A DNA stretch of 64,000 nt from Bradyrhizobium canariense (GTDB lineage: Bacteria; Pseudomonadota; Alphaproteobacteria; Rhizobiales; Xanthobacteraceae), in the NCBI RefSeq assembly GCF_018130465.1, contig NZ_JAFCKJ010000018.1:1-64000 (forward strand). Reading direction: 5' to 3'. This document shows, one piece after another, positions 8,657 through 17,826 of the stretch. How positions within the stretch are numbered: position 1 is the first letter of the stretch; every line of letters begins with the position of its first letter. The notes under the pieces were generated by a model. The model was not told the origin of the DNA. It saw only the letters and a program-made list of their open reading frames with translations, and ran no database searches. A program made the position numbers and the translations under genes.

Positions 8657-9047
8657 GTCGTCCTGGCGAAAGCCAGGACCCATTACCCCGGTCAGCGTTG
8701 CCCTTGCGAGCTGAGGCCATGAGCGCAAGCAGCTACTACGTCTACATCTTGGCGAGCCGCCATCACGGGACAATTTATATCGGCGTCACCAACGACCTCC
8801 GCGCGCGGCTTGAGCTGCACCGTTCGGGTCGGGGTTCGAAGTTCGTTCTGAAATACAAGATCTTCCGCCTTGTGCACGTCGAAGCCTTCGCAACTCCGCA
8901 AGAGGCGATCGCGCGCGAGAAGCAATTGAAGTTCTGGAAGCGGGACTGGAAGATCAAGCTGATCGAGGAGGAAAATCCCGATTGGAATGATCGGTCAGGC
9001 CTTATCTGACAGGCGGGGTAATGGGTCCTGGCTTTCGCCAGGACGAC
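8657..9047. mobile_element. Family B inverted-repeat element enclosing a GIY-YIG nuclease gene
   Basis: Two 33-bp perfect inverted arms (8657-8689 and 9015-9047; GTCGTCCTGG-CGAAAG-CCAGGACC then CATTACCCC) bracket a single 96-codon gene that fills almost the whole interior. The arms are the same terminal sequence that bounds the ~120-170 bp gene-less elements elsewhere in the window. The layout is that of a minimal mobile unit with non-autonomous relatives, but no target-site duplication is evident next to the arms. Calling it mobile is inference; the inverted repeat and its position around the gene are directly visible. Confidence 0.65.
8719..9009 (+). CDS. GIY-YIG nuclease family protein (YhbQ/UPF0213-like)
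   Basis: This 96-residue single-domain protein begins MSASSYYVYILASR. It carries all the elements of a GIY-YIG nuclease core: YVYIL and YIGVT (the GIY...YIG pair), the catalytic arginine region NDLRARL, the histidine in LELHRSG, and the metal-binding glutamate in AIAREKQLKFW. These enzymes cut DNA or RNA at branched or specific sites. The gene lies 29 bp inside the left arm and 5 bp before the right arm of a 33-bp inverted repeat. An in-frame ATG at 8698 would overlap the sequence next to the left arm; 8719 matches family starts better. Confidence 0.88.
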   Translation: MSASSYYVYILASRHHGTIYIGVTNDLRARLELHRSGRGSKFVLKYKIFRLVHVEAFATPQEAIAREKQLKFWKRDWKIKLIEEENPDWNDRSGLI

Positions 9048-9118
9048 ATTGGAGTGGGAGCCTGCGCCGGGACGACCCTCTCTTTTTCTTTGTCTTCTTT
9101 GTCGCGAGCCATTCCCCC

Positions 9119-9364
9119 TCAATTCGAGGCCGACATCAACCTGTCCCCGCACGTGCTCGCGTAAAACTTGCCGCCGCATTGGCGCTTGATGGCGGCGCAG
9201 CGGGCGGCTGGCGTTGCGTTTTGCGGGAGCGAGACGGCGCAGCTCAGGCCGTCGGCGCTGCGGCCCATCTTGCCGGCGGCGAAGGCGGCGCTGGAAGCGA
9301 TGATGCAGACGACGAGCAGGGCCGCGGCGGCGATTTCGATCAGCAGTCTCATCAGAACTCGCAT
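9119..9364 (-). CDS. Small secreted or membrane-anchored hypothetical protein
   Basis: An 81-residue protein starting MRVLMRLLIEIAAAALLVVC, which is a signal peptide or membrane anchor with likely cleavage after AAFA near residue 29. The mature part contains four cysteines (LSCAV, ARCAA, RQCGG, STCGD), suggesting two disulfides in the periplasm. An upstream in-frame ATG at 9421 adds 19 residues before the hydrophobic segment and was not chosen. It is divergent from glgP. No family is recognised. Confidence 0.6.
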   Translation of the reverse strand: MRVLMRLLIEIAAAALLVVCIIASSAAFAAGKMGRSADGLSCAVSLPQNATPAARCAAIKRQCGGKFYASTCGDRLMSASN

Positions 9365-9561
9365 GGGGCGTCTCCTCCACACTGATGGCTGAATCTGCCG
9401 CCATTCTAGCACCAAATCCACGTTTCCCCGTATGCGTCCGGGTTCCCAAATCGGCCCGTTCCTTGCATAATTTTACGCCAGCGCAGTGCACGGTCGCACC
9501 AGCGATGGTTCCGGCACAGGGGCAAGATGCGTAGGGTCAGTAGTGTTCTCGCGACCAGGAA

Positions 9562-12087
9562 GTGACGACTTTGCAAGATTCATCGTTCCAGCCCAATTTC
9601 CCCGCTCCCGGCCAGCCCATCGACGAACTCGCGCTGGCTGAGATCAAGGGCGCTATCCTGGCGAAGCTGCGCCTTGCCATCGGCAAGGATGCCGGCATGG
9701 CGACCAAGCACGACTGGTACCAGGCCGCGGCGCTAGCGCTGCGCGACCGCATCGTGCATCGCTGGCTGTCCGCGGAGAAGCGCAGCTACGATGCGGGGCG
9801 CAAGCGCGTCTACTATCTCTCGCTCGAATTCCTGATCGGCCGCCTCTTCAGCGACGCGCTGAACAATATGGGGCTGCTGAAGATCTTCGAGGTCGCGCTC
9901 GGCGATCTCGGCGTCTCCTTGCCTGAGCTACGCAAATGCGAGCCGGATGCGGCGCTCGGCAATGGCGGCCTGGGCCGTCTTGCCGCCTGCTTCATGGAAA
10001 GCATGGCGACGCTGTCGATCCCCGCGATCGGCTACGGCATCCGTTATGATTACGGCCTGTTCCGCCAGATCATCAATCAGGGCTGGCAGCAGGAATATCC
10101 GGACGAATGGCTCGGCTTCGGCAACCCCTGGGAATTGCAGCGGCCCGAAGTGATCTATGACATCCGCTTCGGCGGCGGTGTCGAGCATGTCGACGACAAG
10201 GGCCGCGATCGCGCGATCTGGCATCCGTCCGAGACCGTGCAGGCGATGGCCTATGACACGCCGATCGTCGGCTGGCGCGGCCAGCACGTCAACGCGCTGC
10301 GGCTGTGGTCGGCGCGCTCGCCCGATCCCTTGAAGCTCGACGCCTTCAACACCGGCGACTATGTCAGCGCCAGCGCCGAGCAGTCGCGCGCGGAGGCGAT
10401 CTGTAAATTCCTCTATCCGAACGACGAGAGCCCGGCGGGCCGCGAGCTGCGCCTGCGCCAGGAATATTTCTTCGTCTCGGCTTCACTGCAGGACCTGATC
10501 AAGCGGCATCTTGCGTCGGACGGCCAGCTCCGCAGCCTGTCGAGCAAGGTCGCGGTGCAGCTCAACGACACCCATCCGAGCCTTGCCGTCACCGAGCTGA
10601 TGCGGATTCTGATCGACGACCACAATTTCCGCTGGGACGAAGCCTGGAAGATCACGGTCGCCACGCTGTCCTACACCAACCACACGCTGCTGCCCGAGGC
10701 GCTCGAGACCTGGCCGGTCGAGCTGTTCGAACGGCTGTTGCCGCGGCATCTCGAGATCATCTACCGCATCAACGTGCAGCATCTCGCGCTCGCGGAGGCG
10801 CGCGCCCCCGGCGACATCGACTTCCGTGCCTCGGTCTCGTTGATCGACGAGCGGAGCGGGCGGCGCGTGCGCATGGGCCAGCTCGCCTTCGTCGGCTCGC
10901 ACCGCATCAACGGCGTTTCGGCGATGCATTCGGACCTGATGCGCGAGACCGTGTTCCACGACCTCAACCATCTCTATCCCGGCCGCATCACCAACAAGAC
11001 CAACGGCATCACCTTCCGCCGCTGGCTGATGCTGGCGAATCCGAAGCTGACCGATCTGTTGCGCGAGACCTGCGGCGATGCCGTTCTCGACGATCCGACG
11101 CAGCTCAGCCTGATCGAAGCCCGCGCCAGCGACGTCGAATTCCAGAAGAAGTTCCGCGCAGTCAAGCTTCACAACAAGACGGCGCTGGCGCGCCTGATCG
11201 GCGAGCGGCTCGGCATCAAGGTCGATCCGAGCGCGCTATTCGACGTGCAGATCAAGCGCATCCACGAATACAAGCGCCAGCTGCTCAACGTCATCGAGAC
11301 GGTCGCGCTGTACCAGGCGATCAAGGACGATCCCAACGGCAACTGGGTGCCGCGGGTGAAGATTTTCGCGGGCAAGGCGGCGGCGAGCTACCGCTACGCC
11401 AAGCTGATCATCAAGCTGATCAACGACGTTGCGGAAGTCGTCAACAACGACCCCGCCATCGGCGGCAAGCTCAAGGTCGTCTTCCTGCCCGACTACAATG
11501 TCAGCCTCGCCGAGGTCATCATTCCTGCGGCCGACCTGTCGGAGCAGATATCGACTGCCGGCATGGAAGCCTCCGGCACCGGCAACATGAAGCTGTCGCT
11601 GAACGGCGCCCTCACCATCGGCACGCTCGACGGCGCAAACATCGAAATCCGCGACCATGTCGGCGCGGAGAACATCGCGATCTTCGGCATGGAAGCCGGC
11701 GACGTGATGATCCGGCGCAAGCAGGGGCTGGACGCCTCCGACGTGATCCGCAGTTCGCCAAAGCTCCAGCGCGCCATCAATGCCGTCGGCGCCGGCGAGT
11801 TCTCGCCCGGCGATCCCGGCCGCTTCGAATCCATCGCGCACGCGCTACGCTATCTCGACCATTACATGGTCAGCGCCGATTTCGATTCCTATTACGAAGC
11901 GCAGCGCAGCGTGGATGCGCGCTGGCAGGTGGCCCCGGCATGGACACGCGCCAGCATCCTCAATGTCGCGCGCATGGCGTGGTTCTCCTCCGACCGCACC
12001 ATCCGCGAATATGCCGAGGAAATCTGGAACGTGCCGGTCAATCCGACCACGCCGCTGCTGCCGAACCTGCGCGACGCCGCGGGCTGA
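9562..12087 (+). CDS. glgP: Glycogen/maltodextrin phosphorylase
   Basis: This 841-residue enzyme starts at GTG 9562. It phosphorolyses alpha-1,4-glucan to glucose 1-phosphate with pyridoxal phosphate as cofactor. Family marks include YYLSLEFLIGRLFSDALNN near the N-terminus, GNGGLGRLAACFMESMATL, the NDTHPS motif, GRITNKTNGITFRRWL, the KRIHEYKRQLLN segment, and EASGTGNMKLSLNGALTIGT containing the PLP-binding lysine. The length is typical (about 800-850). It stands alone rather than in a glgBCAX operon. Its neighbours are a divergent small gene and a downstream thioesterase 95 bp away. Confidence 0.97.
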   Translation: MTTLQDSSFQPNFPAPGQPIDELALAEIKGAILAKLRLAIGKDAGMATKHDWYQAAALALRDRIVHRWLSAEKRSYDAGRKRVYYLSLEFLIGRLFSDALNNMGLLKIFEVALGDLGVSLPELRKCEPDAALGNGGLGRLAACFMESMATLSIPAIGYGIRYDYGLFRQIINQGWQQEYPDEWLGFGNPWELQRPEVIYDIRFGGGVEHVDDKGRDRAIWHPSETVQAMAYDTPIVGWRGQHVNALRLWSARSPDPLKLDAFNTGDYVSASAEQSRAEAICKFLYPNDESPAGRELRLRQEYFFVSASLQDLIKRHLASDGQLRSLSSKVAVQLNDTHPSLAVTELMRILIDDHNFRWDEAWKITVATLSYTNHTLLPEALETWPVELFERLLPRHLEIIYRINVQHLALAEARAPGDIDFRASVSLIDERSGRRVRMGQLAFVGSHRINGVSAMHSDLMRETVFHDLNHLYPGRITNKTNGITFRRWLMLANPKLTDLLRETCGDAVLDDPTQLSLIEARASDVEFQKKFRAVKLHNKTALARLIGERLGIKVDPSALFDVQIKRIHEYKRQLLNVIETVALYQAIKDDPNGNWVPRVKIFAGKAAASYRYAKLIIKLINDVAEVVNNDPAIGGKLKVVFLPDYNVSLAEVIIPAADLSEQISTAGMEASGTGNMKLSLNGALTIGTLDGANIEIRDHVGAENIAIFGMEAGDVMIRRKQGLDASDVIRSSPKLQRAINAVGAGEFSPGDPGRFESIAHALRYLDHYMVSADFDSYYEAQRSVDARWQVAPAWTRASILNVARMAWFSSDRTIREYAEEIWNVPVNPTTPLLPNLRDAAG

Positions 12088-12181
12088 TTTTCCGCAAGGT
12101 GGAATCGGTTACCCCGGAGGTAATTGCACAAGCCGGCGACGGACGTGATATGACGTCCGCCATTAGACGCCGGATCAAGCA

Positions 12182-12997
12182 ATGCACGCCAAGCTCCCGC
12201 ACCCCTTCGACGACGCCACGCGCGTCACCGCCGGCGACTCGAGCTGGCAGGGACACACCAGCGACGATTACTGGGCCTTTGTCGGCCCGTTCGGCGGCGT
12301 CACGGCAGCGACCATTTTGCGCGCGCTGATCGACCATCCGGAACGTGCCGGAGATCCGCTGGCGCTCACCGTCAACTACTGCGCGCCGATCGCGAAGGGG
12401 CCGGTCGATTTGGACGTGCGGCTGGTGAAGGCCAACCGCTCCAGCCAGCACTGGAGCGTCGAACTGTCGCAAGGCGGCGGCGAGGTCGCAACGCTCGCCA
12501 CCGCCGTATTCGCCGAACGCCGGCCGTCCTGGGAGCACAGGGTGGCGCAATATCCTGATACGAAGCCGTTCGAAGAGACGCTGCCGTTCCCGAAGATCGC
12601 CGCGTCCTGGGCCAACCAGTACGAATTCCGCTTCGTCGAGGGCGAGATGCGGATCGGCCCGCCCAAGTCCGAGCTCGCCAGCACCTATTCGAAGATCTGG
12701 ATCGGCGACCGCACGCCGCGCAAGCTCGACATGCTGTCGCTGATGTCGATGTCGGACGCCTTCTTCGGCCGCATCTTCCACGCGCGGCGCGAGCTGGTGC
12801 CATTCGGCACGGTGTCGCTGACGACCTATTTCCACACGGACAGTGAAGAGCTCGCGGCCGAGGACATCACCCGTGTGCTCGCGACGGCCGATTCGAAGAT
12901 CATGCACAAGAGCTACGCGGACCAGAACGCCGAGCTGTGGTCACCGAACGGAAGGCTGCTCGCGACGACAACGCAGATCGCGTATTTCAAGGCGTAG
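12182..12997 (+). CDS. Acyl-CoA thioesterase family protein (double hotdog)
   Basis: This 271-residue cytoplasmic protein has two hotdog repeats, like TesB/ACOT-type thioesterases that hydrolyse acyl-CoA to free acid and CoA. The first repeat contains YWAFVGPFGGVTAATILRAL, where the hotdog helix normally lies, then ALTVNYCAPI. The second contains KLDMLSLMSMSDAFFGRIF and VSLTTYFHTD. A Gly-Gly (GPFGG) turn is present and a C-terminal strand (LATTTQIAYF) closes the fold. It follows glgP by 95 bp and ends before a bidirectional terminator shared with pckA. The acyl chain preference is unknown. Confidence 0.8.
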   Translation: MHAKLPHPFDDATRVTAGDSSWQGHTSDDYWAFVGPFGGVTAATILRALIDHPERAGDPLALTVNYCAPIAKGPVDLDVRLVKANRSSQHWSVELSQGGGEVATLATAVFAERRPSWEHRVAQYPDTKPFEETLPFPKIAASWANQYEFRFVEGEMRIGPPKSELASTYSKIWIGDRTPRKLDMLSLMSMSDAFFGRIFHARRELVPFGTVSLTTYFHTDSEELAAEDITRVLATADSKIMHKSYADQNAELWSPNGRLLATTTQIAYFKA

Positions 12998-13016
12998 GCG
13001 CTACTGTCTCCACAGC

Positions 13017-13150
13017 GTCGTCCCGGCGCAGGCCGGGACCCATAACCACAGGGACTAGTTTGGTGAAGACTCGTGGTGGCTTCGCTGGTACTTGCGCCGC
13101 GCTCCCTCGATAGATCACGCGGTATGGGTCCCGGCCTGCGCCGGGACGAC
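13017..13150. repeat. Family B inverted-repeat element, copy 2
   Basis: A 134-bp element with 28-bp perfect inverted arms (13017-13044 and 13123-13150) in which the arm hairpin reads CCCGGC-GCAG-GCCGGG. The interior (TTTGGTGAAGACTCG, GATCACGCGG) shares words with the copy at 38527-38667. It lies between the thioesterase and pckA ends. Confidence 0.9.
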
Positions 13151-13185
13151 ACCGAGAGTGTGGTTCGCGCGGGTGGCCACACACA

Positions 13186-13213
13186 AAAAGGGCGGCCTCG
13201 CGGCCGCCCTTTT
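13186..13213. terminator. Bidirectional rho-independent terminator
   Basis: AAAAGGGCGGCC and GGCCGCCCTTTT form a perfect 12-bp stem with a TCGC tetraloop. The A-tract and T-tract make it a valid intrinsic terminator in both directions. It sits between the 3' ends of the thioesterase gene (plus) and pckA (minus). Confidence 0.9.
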
Positions 13214-13233
13214 GCGTTCAAGCAAAAGCGAAA

Positions 13234-14850
13234 CTACTCCGCCGCCAGCTTCACGTCCGGCGCAGCGGCGCGGACCTCGGCATCGACCTGGGCTTCGAAC
13301 TTGGCAAAGTTCTTCTGGAACATGCCGACCAGCGCGCGGGCGGTCTTGTCGAACTCGTCCTTGTCCTTCCAGGTGTTGACCGGGTTGAGGATCTCGCTCG
13401 GCACGCCCGGCAGCGCGGTCGGGACCGCGAAGCCGAAATATTTGTCGGTGCGGAATTCGACGTTGCGCAAGGAGCCGTCGAGCGCAGCGGTCAGCAGCGC
13501 GCGCGTCACCTTGATCGGCATGCGCGAGCCGACACCGTACTTGCCGCCGGTCCAGCCGGTGTTGACCAGCCAGCAGTCGACATTGTGCTCGGCGATCAGG
13601 TCGCGCAGCATGTTGCCATAGACGCTGGGATCGAGCGGCAGGAAGGGCGAGCCGAAGCAGGTCGAGAATTCCGGCTGCGGCTCATTGCCGAGACCGCGCT
13701 CGGTACCCGCGACCTTGGCGGTGTAGCCCGACAGGAAGTGATACATCGCCTGCGCCGGCGACAGCTTTGCGATCGGCGGCAGCACGCCGAAGGCGTCGGC
13801 GGCGAGCATCACCACGTTCTTCGGCTGCGGCGCGCGGCCGGTGCGCGAGGCGTTCGGGATGAATTCGAGCGGATAGGCCGAGCGCGTGTTCTCGGTCTTG
13901 GAGCCGTCGTCGAAATCGACCACGCGGGTGTCTTCGTCGAGCACGCAGTTCTCGAGCACCGCGCCGAAGCGCGTCGAGGCAGCGTAGATCTCGGGCTCGG
14001 CGTCCTGCGACAGCTTGATGCACTTGGCATAGCAGCCGCCTTCGAAATTGAAGACACCGTTCGGGCCCCAGCCGTGCTCGTCGTCGCCGATCAGCGTGCG
14101 GTTGGGATCGGCGGACAACGTGGTCTTGCCGGTGCCGGACAGGCCGAAGAAGATCGCGGCGTCGCCCTTGGCGCCGACATTCGCAGAGCAGTGCATCGGC
14201 ATCACGCCGCGCTCGGGCAGGTAGTAGTTCAGCGTGGTGAAGACCGACTTCTTCATCTCGCCGGCATAGTAGGAGCCGCCGATCAGCACGATCTTGCGGG
14301 CGAAGTCGATCGCGACGACGTTCTCCGACTTGCAGCCATGGCGCTTCGGATCGGCGCGGAAGCTCGGCATGTCGATGATGGTGAGCTCCGGCGTGAAGCT
14401 CGACAACTCGATCGCCTCGGGGCGGATCAGCAGCGTGCGGATGAACAGCGAGTGCCAGGCGAGCTCGGTGAAGACGCGGGTCTTGATGCGGTAGGCCGGA
14501 TCGGCGCCGCCATAGAGGTCCTGCGCGAACAGGCTCTTGCCTTCGGCGTGCTTGAGGAAGTCCTGGTAGAGAGTCTCGAACTGCTCCGCGGTGATCGACT
14601 GGTTGCCGGCCCACCACATCTTCTTGTCGGTGGTGGCGTCACGCACCGTGAACTTGTCCTTGGGACTGCGGCCGGTGAACTCGCCGGTGTCGGCGCACAG
14701 CGCGCCGTCGGCCGACAGCACCGCCTCGCCCGCGGAGAGCGAGTATTGATAGAGTTGCGGCGCACCGAGGTTCCAGTGAACCTGCTTGAGATTCTTTAAG
14801 CCGAATTTGTCGGCGCCGAAGGCACCGTTGCGCACGCCCATCTCTTGCAC
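13234..14850 (-). CDS. pckA: Phosphoenolpyruvate carboxykinase (ATP)
   Basis: From GTG 14850 the product is 538 residues, matching the ATP-dependent PckA family. The start is decided by a strong AGGAGG about seven bases upstream. The enzyme decarboxylates and phosphorylates oxaloacetate to PEP, the entry step of gluconeogenesis during growth on organic acids. Motifs are [32 protein letters not shown], the P-loop [15 protein letters not shown], and [10 protein letters not shown]. In Rhizobiales pckA normally lies directly beside chvI; here two extra genes separate them. The upstream gap of about 300 bp presumably holds its promoter. Confidence 0.97.
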   Translation of the reverse strand: MQEMGVRNGAFGADKFGLKNLKQVHWNLGAPQLYQYSLSAGEAVLSADGALCADTGEFTGRSPKDKFTVRDATTDKKMWWAGNQSITAEQFETLYQDFLKHAEGKSLFAQDLYGGADPAYRIKTRVFTELAWHSLFIRTLLIRPEAIELSSFTPELTIIDMPSFRADPKRHGCKSENVVAIDFARKIVLIGGSYYAGEMKKSVFTTLNYYLPERGVMPMHCSANVGAKGDAAIFFGLSGTGKTTLSADPNRTLIGDDEHGWGPNGVFNFEGGCYAKCIKLSQDAEPEIYAASTRFGAVLENCVLDEDTRVVDFDDGSKTENTRSAYPLEFIPNASRTGRAPQPKNVVMLAADAFGVLPPIAKLSPAQAMYHFLSGYTAKVAGTERGLGNEPQPEFSTCFGSPFLPLDPSVYGNMLRDLIAEHNVDCWLVNTGWTGGKYGVGSRMPIKVTRALLTAALDGSLRNVEFRTDKYFGFAVPTALPGVPSEILNPVNTWKDKDEFDKTARALVGMFQKNFAKFEAQVDAEVRAAAPDVKLAAE

Positions 14851-15156
14851 GAAAAATCCTCCTAGAACCCACGACACTCAGCGCGATCATGCTTTGGCGC
14901 CGCCGCGGTCACCGTGATTACAGGCCGTCCGGCCTCGGTTGGACGACCTAATACTGATGAACGCTGGCGTTGCCAAGCCGATCCCGCAGGATTTGGTTTA
15001 TTCAAGGACCGCGCCAAACGTCGCGCATGTCAGCTCTGAGCAGGCGCATCAAAAAATCACGAATGATCGCGCAACCAAATGCGCGTTTCGGCGTTTCTCA
15101 CGGTTATTGCGACGCACAATTCCAAAGACAATTCCCAAAGACATTCCAATGCCGTT
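14851..15156. other. Intergenic region upstream of pckA
   Basis: This 306-bp gap holds the AGGAGG site of pckA next to its left edge. Apart from the direct repeats at 15116-15151 next to the end of the CHAT gene, I see no gene, clear terminator or recognisable operator. It must contain the pckA promoter unless pckA is read through from the CHAT gene. Confidence 0.6.
15116..15151 (+). repeat. Short 12-13 bp direct repeats
   Basis: ACAATTCCAAAG, ACAATTCCCAAAG and ACATTCCAATG follow one another without gaps. The last unit includes an ATG (15149) that opens only a 20-codon frame antisense to the CHAT gene end. The period and the CCAAAG-type motif resemble the leader repeats upstream of the GST and creatininase-family genes. 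Confidence 0.6.
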
Positions 15157-17763
15157 CTATCGTACCTCGCCCTCGCCGATGAGCGCGAACGGCCCCCACA
15201 TCGCGGGATAGGCGTTGCGCGGTGACGAGGTGTCATCAACGTACGTTAACATCGCGCGGCGCAAGGCTTCGGCACGCCCGATTTTTGGTTCGTTTTTGAG
15301 CAGCTCGAAAGTCGATGTGGTCAAGCGGGTGGCAGCTTCCGAATCCACGGCCCAATGCGAGACCAGGAGCGCGCGCGCACCGGCGTAGAAGAACGAGCGC
15401 GCCAGTCCCGACAGGGCCTCGGCGCCGGGCTTGTCGCCTGCGATGGTGTTGCAGGCCGACAGCACAACCCAATCCGCATTGAGCTTGAGCTGGGCGACTT
15501 CACTCGCGGTAAGCAGACCGTCGTCGAGCTCCGTGGGCTGATCGGGAATGGAGAGCGCGAGCGAGGGCTCGCCCAGTCCCTTGATATCGCCGGCAACGAG
15601 GCCGTGGGTGGCAAAGTAGATGATGCCGTATTGAGCAAGCGCTGCACGCTTGAGCGTCGTTTCGCTGGCGTCGCGGCCGAGATGGATATCGGCCGCAGCC
15701 GCCCCGACATCCCTGGCCACCGCGTTCACCTCGTCGGCGGTGTCAGGCAGTTGCGGCAACGCCTGCGCAAGTCGCGCGCGATCGACGCCGGCACCGCGCC
15801 AGAAGTCGGTATAGGCAATGGTCGCGATGCTGCGCGCGGCAACCTTGTCGTTCGCGGCGCGCCGCTCGGCGGGCCCTTCCAGTGCAGGATTGAACACGGG
15901 ATCGCCAAAGCCGGTCATCGGCTTCACGCTTTGATCCCGACGCGCGAAGGCGCGCAGCGATTTCAGGCTGACCACCGACGGCAGCACCGAGACGGCCTGA
16001 CGCCGCAGCAGCCAGGCAGCGCCACGATAGCCTTCGAGCGTGTCCGGGATCGCAGCCTTCGGCTTCTCGGTGACGAGCAGATGAAACGGCAACGCGGTCA
16101 GCGCAGCCGACGGCACCACCAGCAGGCTGCGCTTGTCCTTCGTCAACGCCTCGACCGGACCGAGCAGCGCGACATGGAGTTCGTTGGCGATCGCGAGATC
16201 GAACAACCCGGATTTGCCGGAGGCATCGCGCGCCTTATCGCGCGCCTTGCCGACATCGAGTCCTTTGCGGAATGCCGTCACCTTCTGCGTCAGCGCATCC
16301 GCGCCGAGCGGAATCGCCTTCCAGTCGACGCCTTCGCGCGTGATCGCGATGACATAGCTCTGCTTGTCGACGACGGAGTAGAGCACCATCGCCTCGTCGG
16401 CCGACAGCAGCAGCTGGATGTCCTTGACCGTCAACGGCAGGGGATTGGAGAGCGACGCGTAGTCGGGAAATTCGACCGCGAGCGTCTTCTGCAAGCCCGC
16501 ACGCTCGTTCGCAATCGTTGCAATCCGCGCGCGGCTGCGCTGCTCGGCTGCCAGGTCGCGCTGGGCGGATTGCTTCGACACCGCGGTGACGATCGCCTTG
16601 TCGAGTGCCTCGGACTCAGCCGCGAGATCCTGGTCCCGGCGCACCAGCTCGGCGAGCCGGTCGCTGCCGGCGGCAAGCCGAACCGCGAGCTTGTTCACGG
16701 CGGATGCGGCGGAGGATTGCGTGCCGCGCTGGATCGCGGCGAGGGCCTCGTCGAGCGCCTTGTCGCCGGACAGCAGATCTTGTTGGCGCGCGGCGAACAG
16801 CACCGGCAACACGACGCGCAGCTGCGCGCGATCGCCCCGAAGCGTCTTTTCCGCGAACGGCAATGCGTCCGCGGTGCGCCCGGACACGTAGAGGAAATAA
16901 GCGAGATTGCTGGTCGAGGTCGCGACCTCGGGATGATCGGGCCCGAGCGCACGTTCGCGGATGACCAGCGCGCGGCGATAGAGCGGCTCGGCGTCGCCGT
17001 AGCGCTGCTGGTGCTCGTAGAGGCCGGCGAGATTGTTGAGGGAGCGGGCAACGTCGGGATGATCCGGTCCCAGCACCTTCTCCCGGATCGCAAGCGAGCG
17101 CTTGATCGGCGCTTCCGCGTCGGCATCGCGGTTGAGATCGCGATAGACCTGGCCGAGATTGTTCAGAACGGTGGCCACCGCCGGATGCTCGGGGCCGCCG
17201 GCCTTCTGGTAGATCGCGAGCGCCCGCTGAAATAGCGGCTCGGCGTCCGCATAGTGCTGCTGCTTCACATAGAGCGTGGCGAGATTATTGAGGGACTGGC
17301 CGACATCGGGATGCTCGCGCGACAGTCCCTTCTCGCGAACGGCGAGCGCGCGCTTGAACAGCGGTTCGGCCTCGGCATAGCGGCTCTGCCGCTGGTAGAG
17401 CGCGGCGAGATTGGTCAGTTCGGCTCCAATCAACGGGGTTTCGAGACCGAGCGACTTTTCCATCAGCATGATGGCGCGCTTGTAAAGCGGCTCGGCCAGA
17501 TCGTCGTGGCCCTGACCAGCATGAACCTGGCCGAGGTTGTTCAGCGCGGCAGCGAGTTCGCGACCGGTGTCGCTCTTTTCCAGGCTAGCGACCATGCCTT
17601 GCGCCAAAGGCAGTGCTTCCGAATATCTGCCGGCGCTCATGAGTGCGTTGATCCGCGCGCTCTCGGCGGCAAGACCTTTCTGGGCAAAGCTGGGCGTGAC
17701 AAGCGATGCGATGATCGCGAGCGTCAAACCCGCAACCAGCGCCAGTCTATTCCGTTCTGCCAT
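15157..17763 (-). CDS. Secreted TPR-CHAT domain protein (putative caspase-like protease)
   Basis: This 868-residue protein begins with a signal peptide (MAERNRLALVAGLTLAIIAS, cleavage after SFAQ). An array of about eight tetratricopeptide repeats follows (residues ~35-310; repeated AEPLFKRAL and HPDVxxSLNNLAxLY units of the kinesin-light-chain type), then a helical linker and a C-terminal CHAT domain (~560-868). CHAT is a caspase-fold peptidase family. The putative catalytic dyad is present as His720 in IIYFATHG and Cys771 in VVLSACNT, so it may be active. The TPR part probably binds a protein partner in the periplasm. It lies between pckA and the HugZ-like gene, all on the minus strand. The substrate and role are unknown. 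Confidence 0.88.
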   Translation of the reverse strand: MAERNRLALVAGLTLAIIASLVTPSFAQKGLAAESARINALMSAGRYSEALPLAQGMVASLEKSDTGRELAAALNNLGQVHAGQGHDDLAEPLYKRAIMLMEKSLGLETPLIGAELTNLAALYQRQSRYAEAEPLFKRALAVREKGLSREHPDVGQSLNNLATLYVKQQHYADAEPLFQRALAIYQKAGGPEHPAVATVLNNLGQVYRDLNRDADAEAPIKRSLAIREKVLGPDHPDVARSLNNLAGLYEHQQRYGDAEPLYRRALVIRERALGPDHPEVATSTSNLAYFLYVSGRTADALPFAEKTLRGDRAQLRVVLPVLFAARQQDLLSGDKALDEALAAIQRGTQSSAASAVNKLAVRLAAGSDRLAELVRRDQDLAAESEALDKAIVTAVSKQSAQRDLAAEQRSRARIATIANERAGLQKTLAVEFPDYASLSNPLPLTVKDIQLLLSADEAMVLYSVVDKQSYVIAITREGVDWKAIPLGADALTQKVTAFRKGLDVGKARDKARDASGKSGLFDLAIANELHVALLGPVEALTKDKRSLLVVPSAALTALPFHLLVTEKPKAAIPDTLEGYRGAAWLLRRQAVSVLPSVVSLKSLRAFARRDQSVKPMTGFGDPVFNPALEGPAERRAANDKVAARSIATIAYTDFWRGAGVDRARLAQALPQLPDTADEVNAVARDVGAAAADIHLGRDASETTLKRAALAQYGIIYFATHGLVAGDIKGLGEPSLALSIPDQPTELDDGLLTASEVAQLKLNADWVVLSACNTIAGDKPGAEALSGLARSFFYAGARALLVSHWAVDSEAATRLTTSTFELLKNEPKIGRAEALRRAMLTYVDDTSSPRNAYPAMWGPFALIGEGEVR

Positions 17764-17826
17764 GACACTCTCGCCGCCGCCTTCTGACCGCTTACGGTCT
17801 TGGGTCGCGGCGATCGGCAGCAGCGT

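Noticed and set aside
13017-13213. Possible CRISPR-like or attachment-site repeats near pckA
   Set aside because: The repeats are a single inverted pair of a dispersed element followed by a standard terminator; there are no direct repeats with unique spacers.
14939-15211. Small plus-strand frames upstream of pckA
   Set aside because: No ribosome-binding site, no recognisable protein, and overlap with the 3' end of the CHAT gene.
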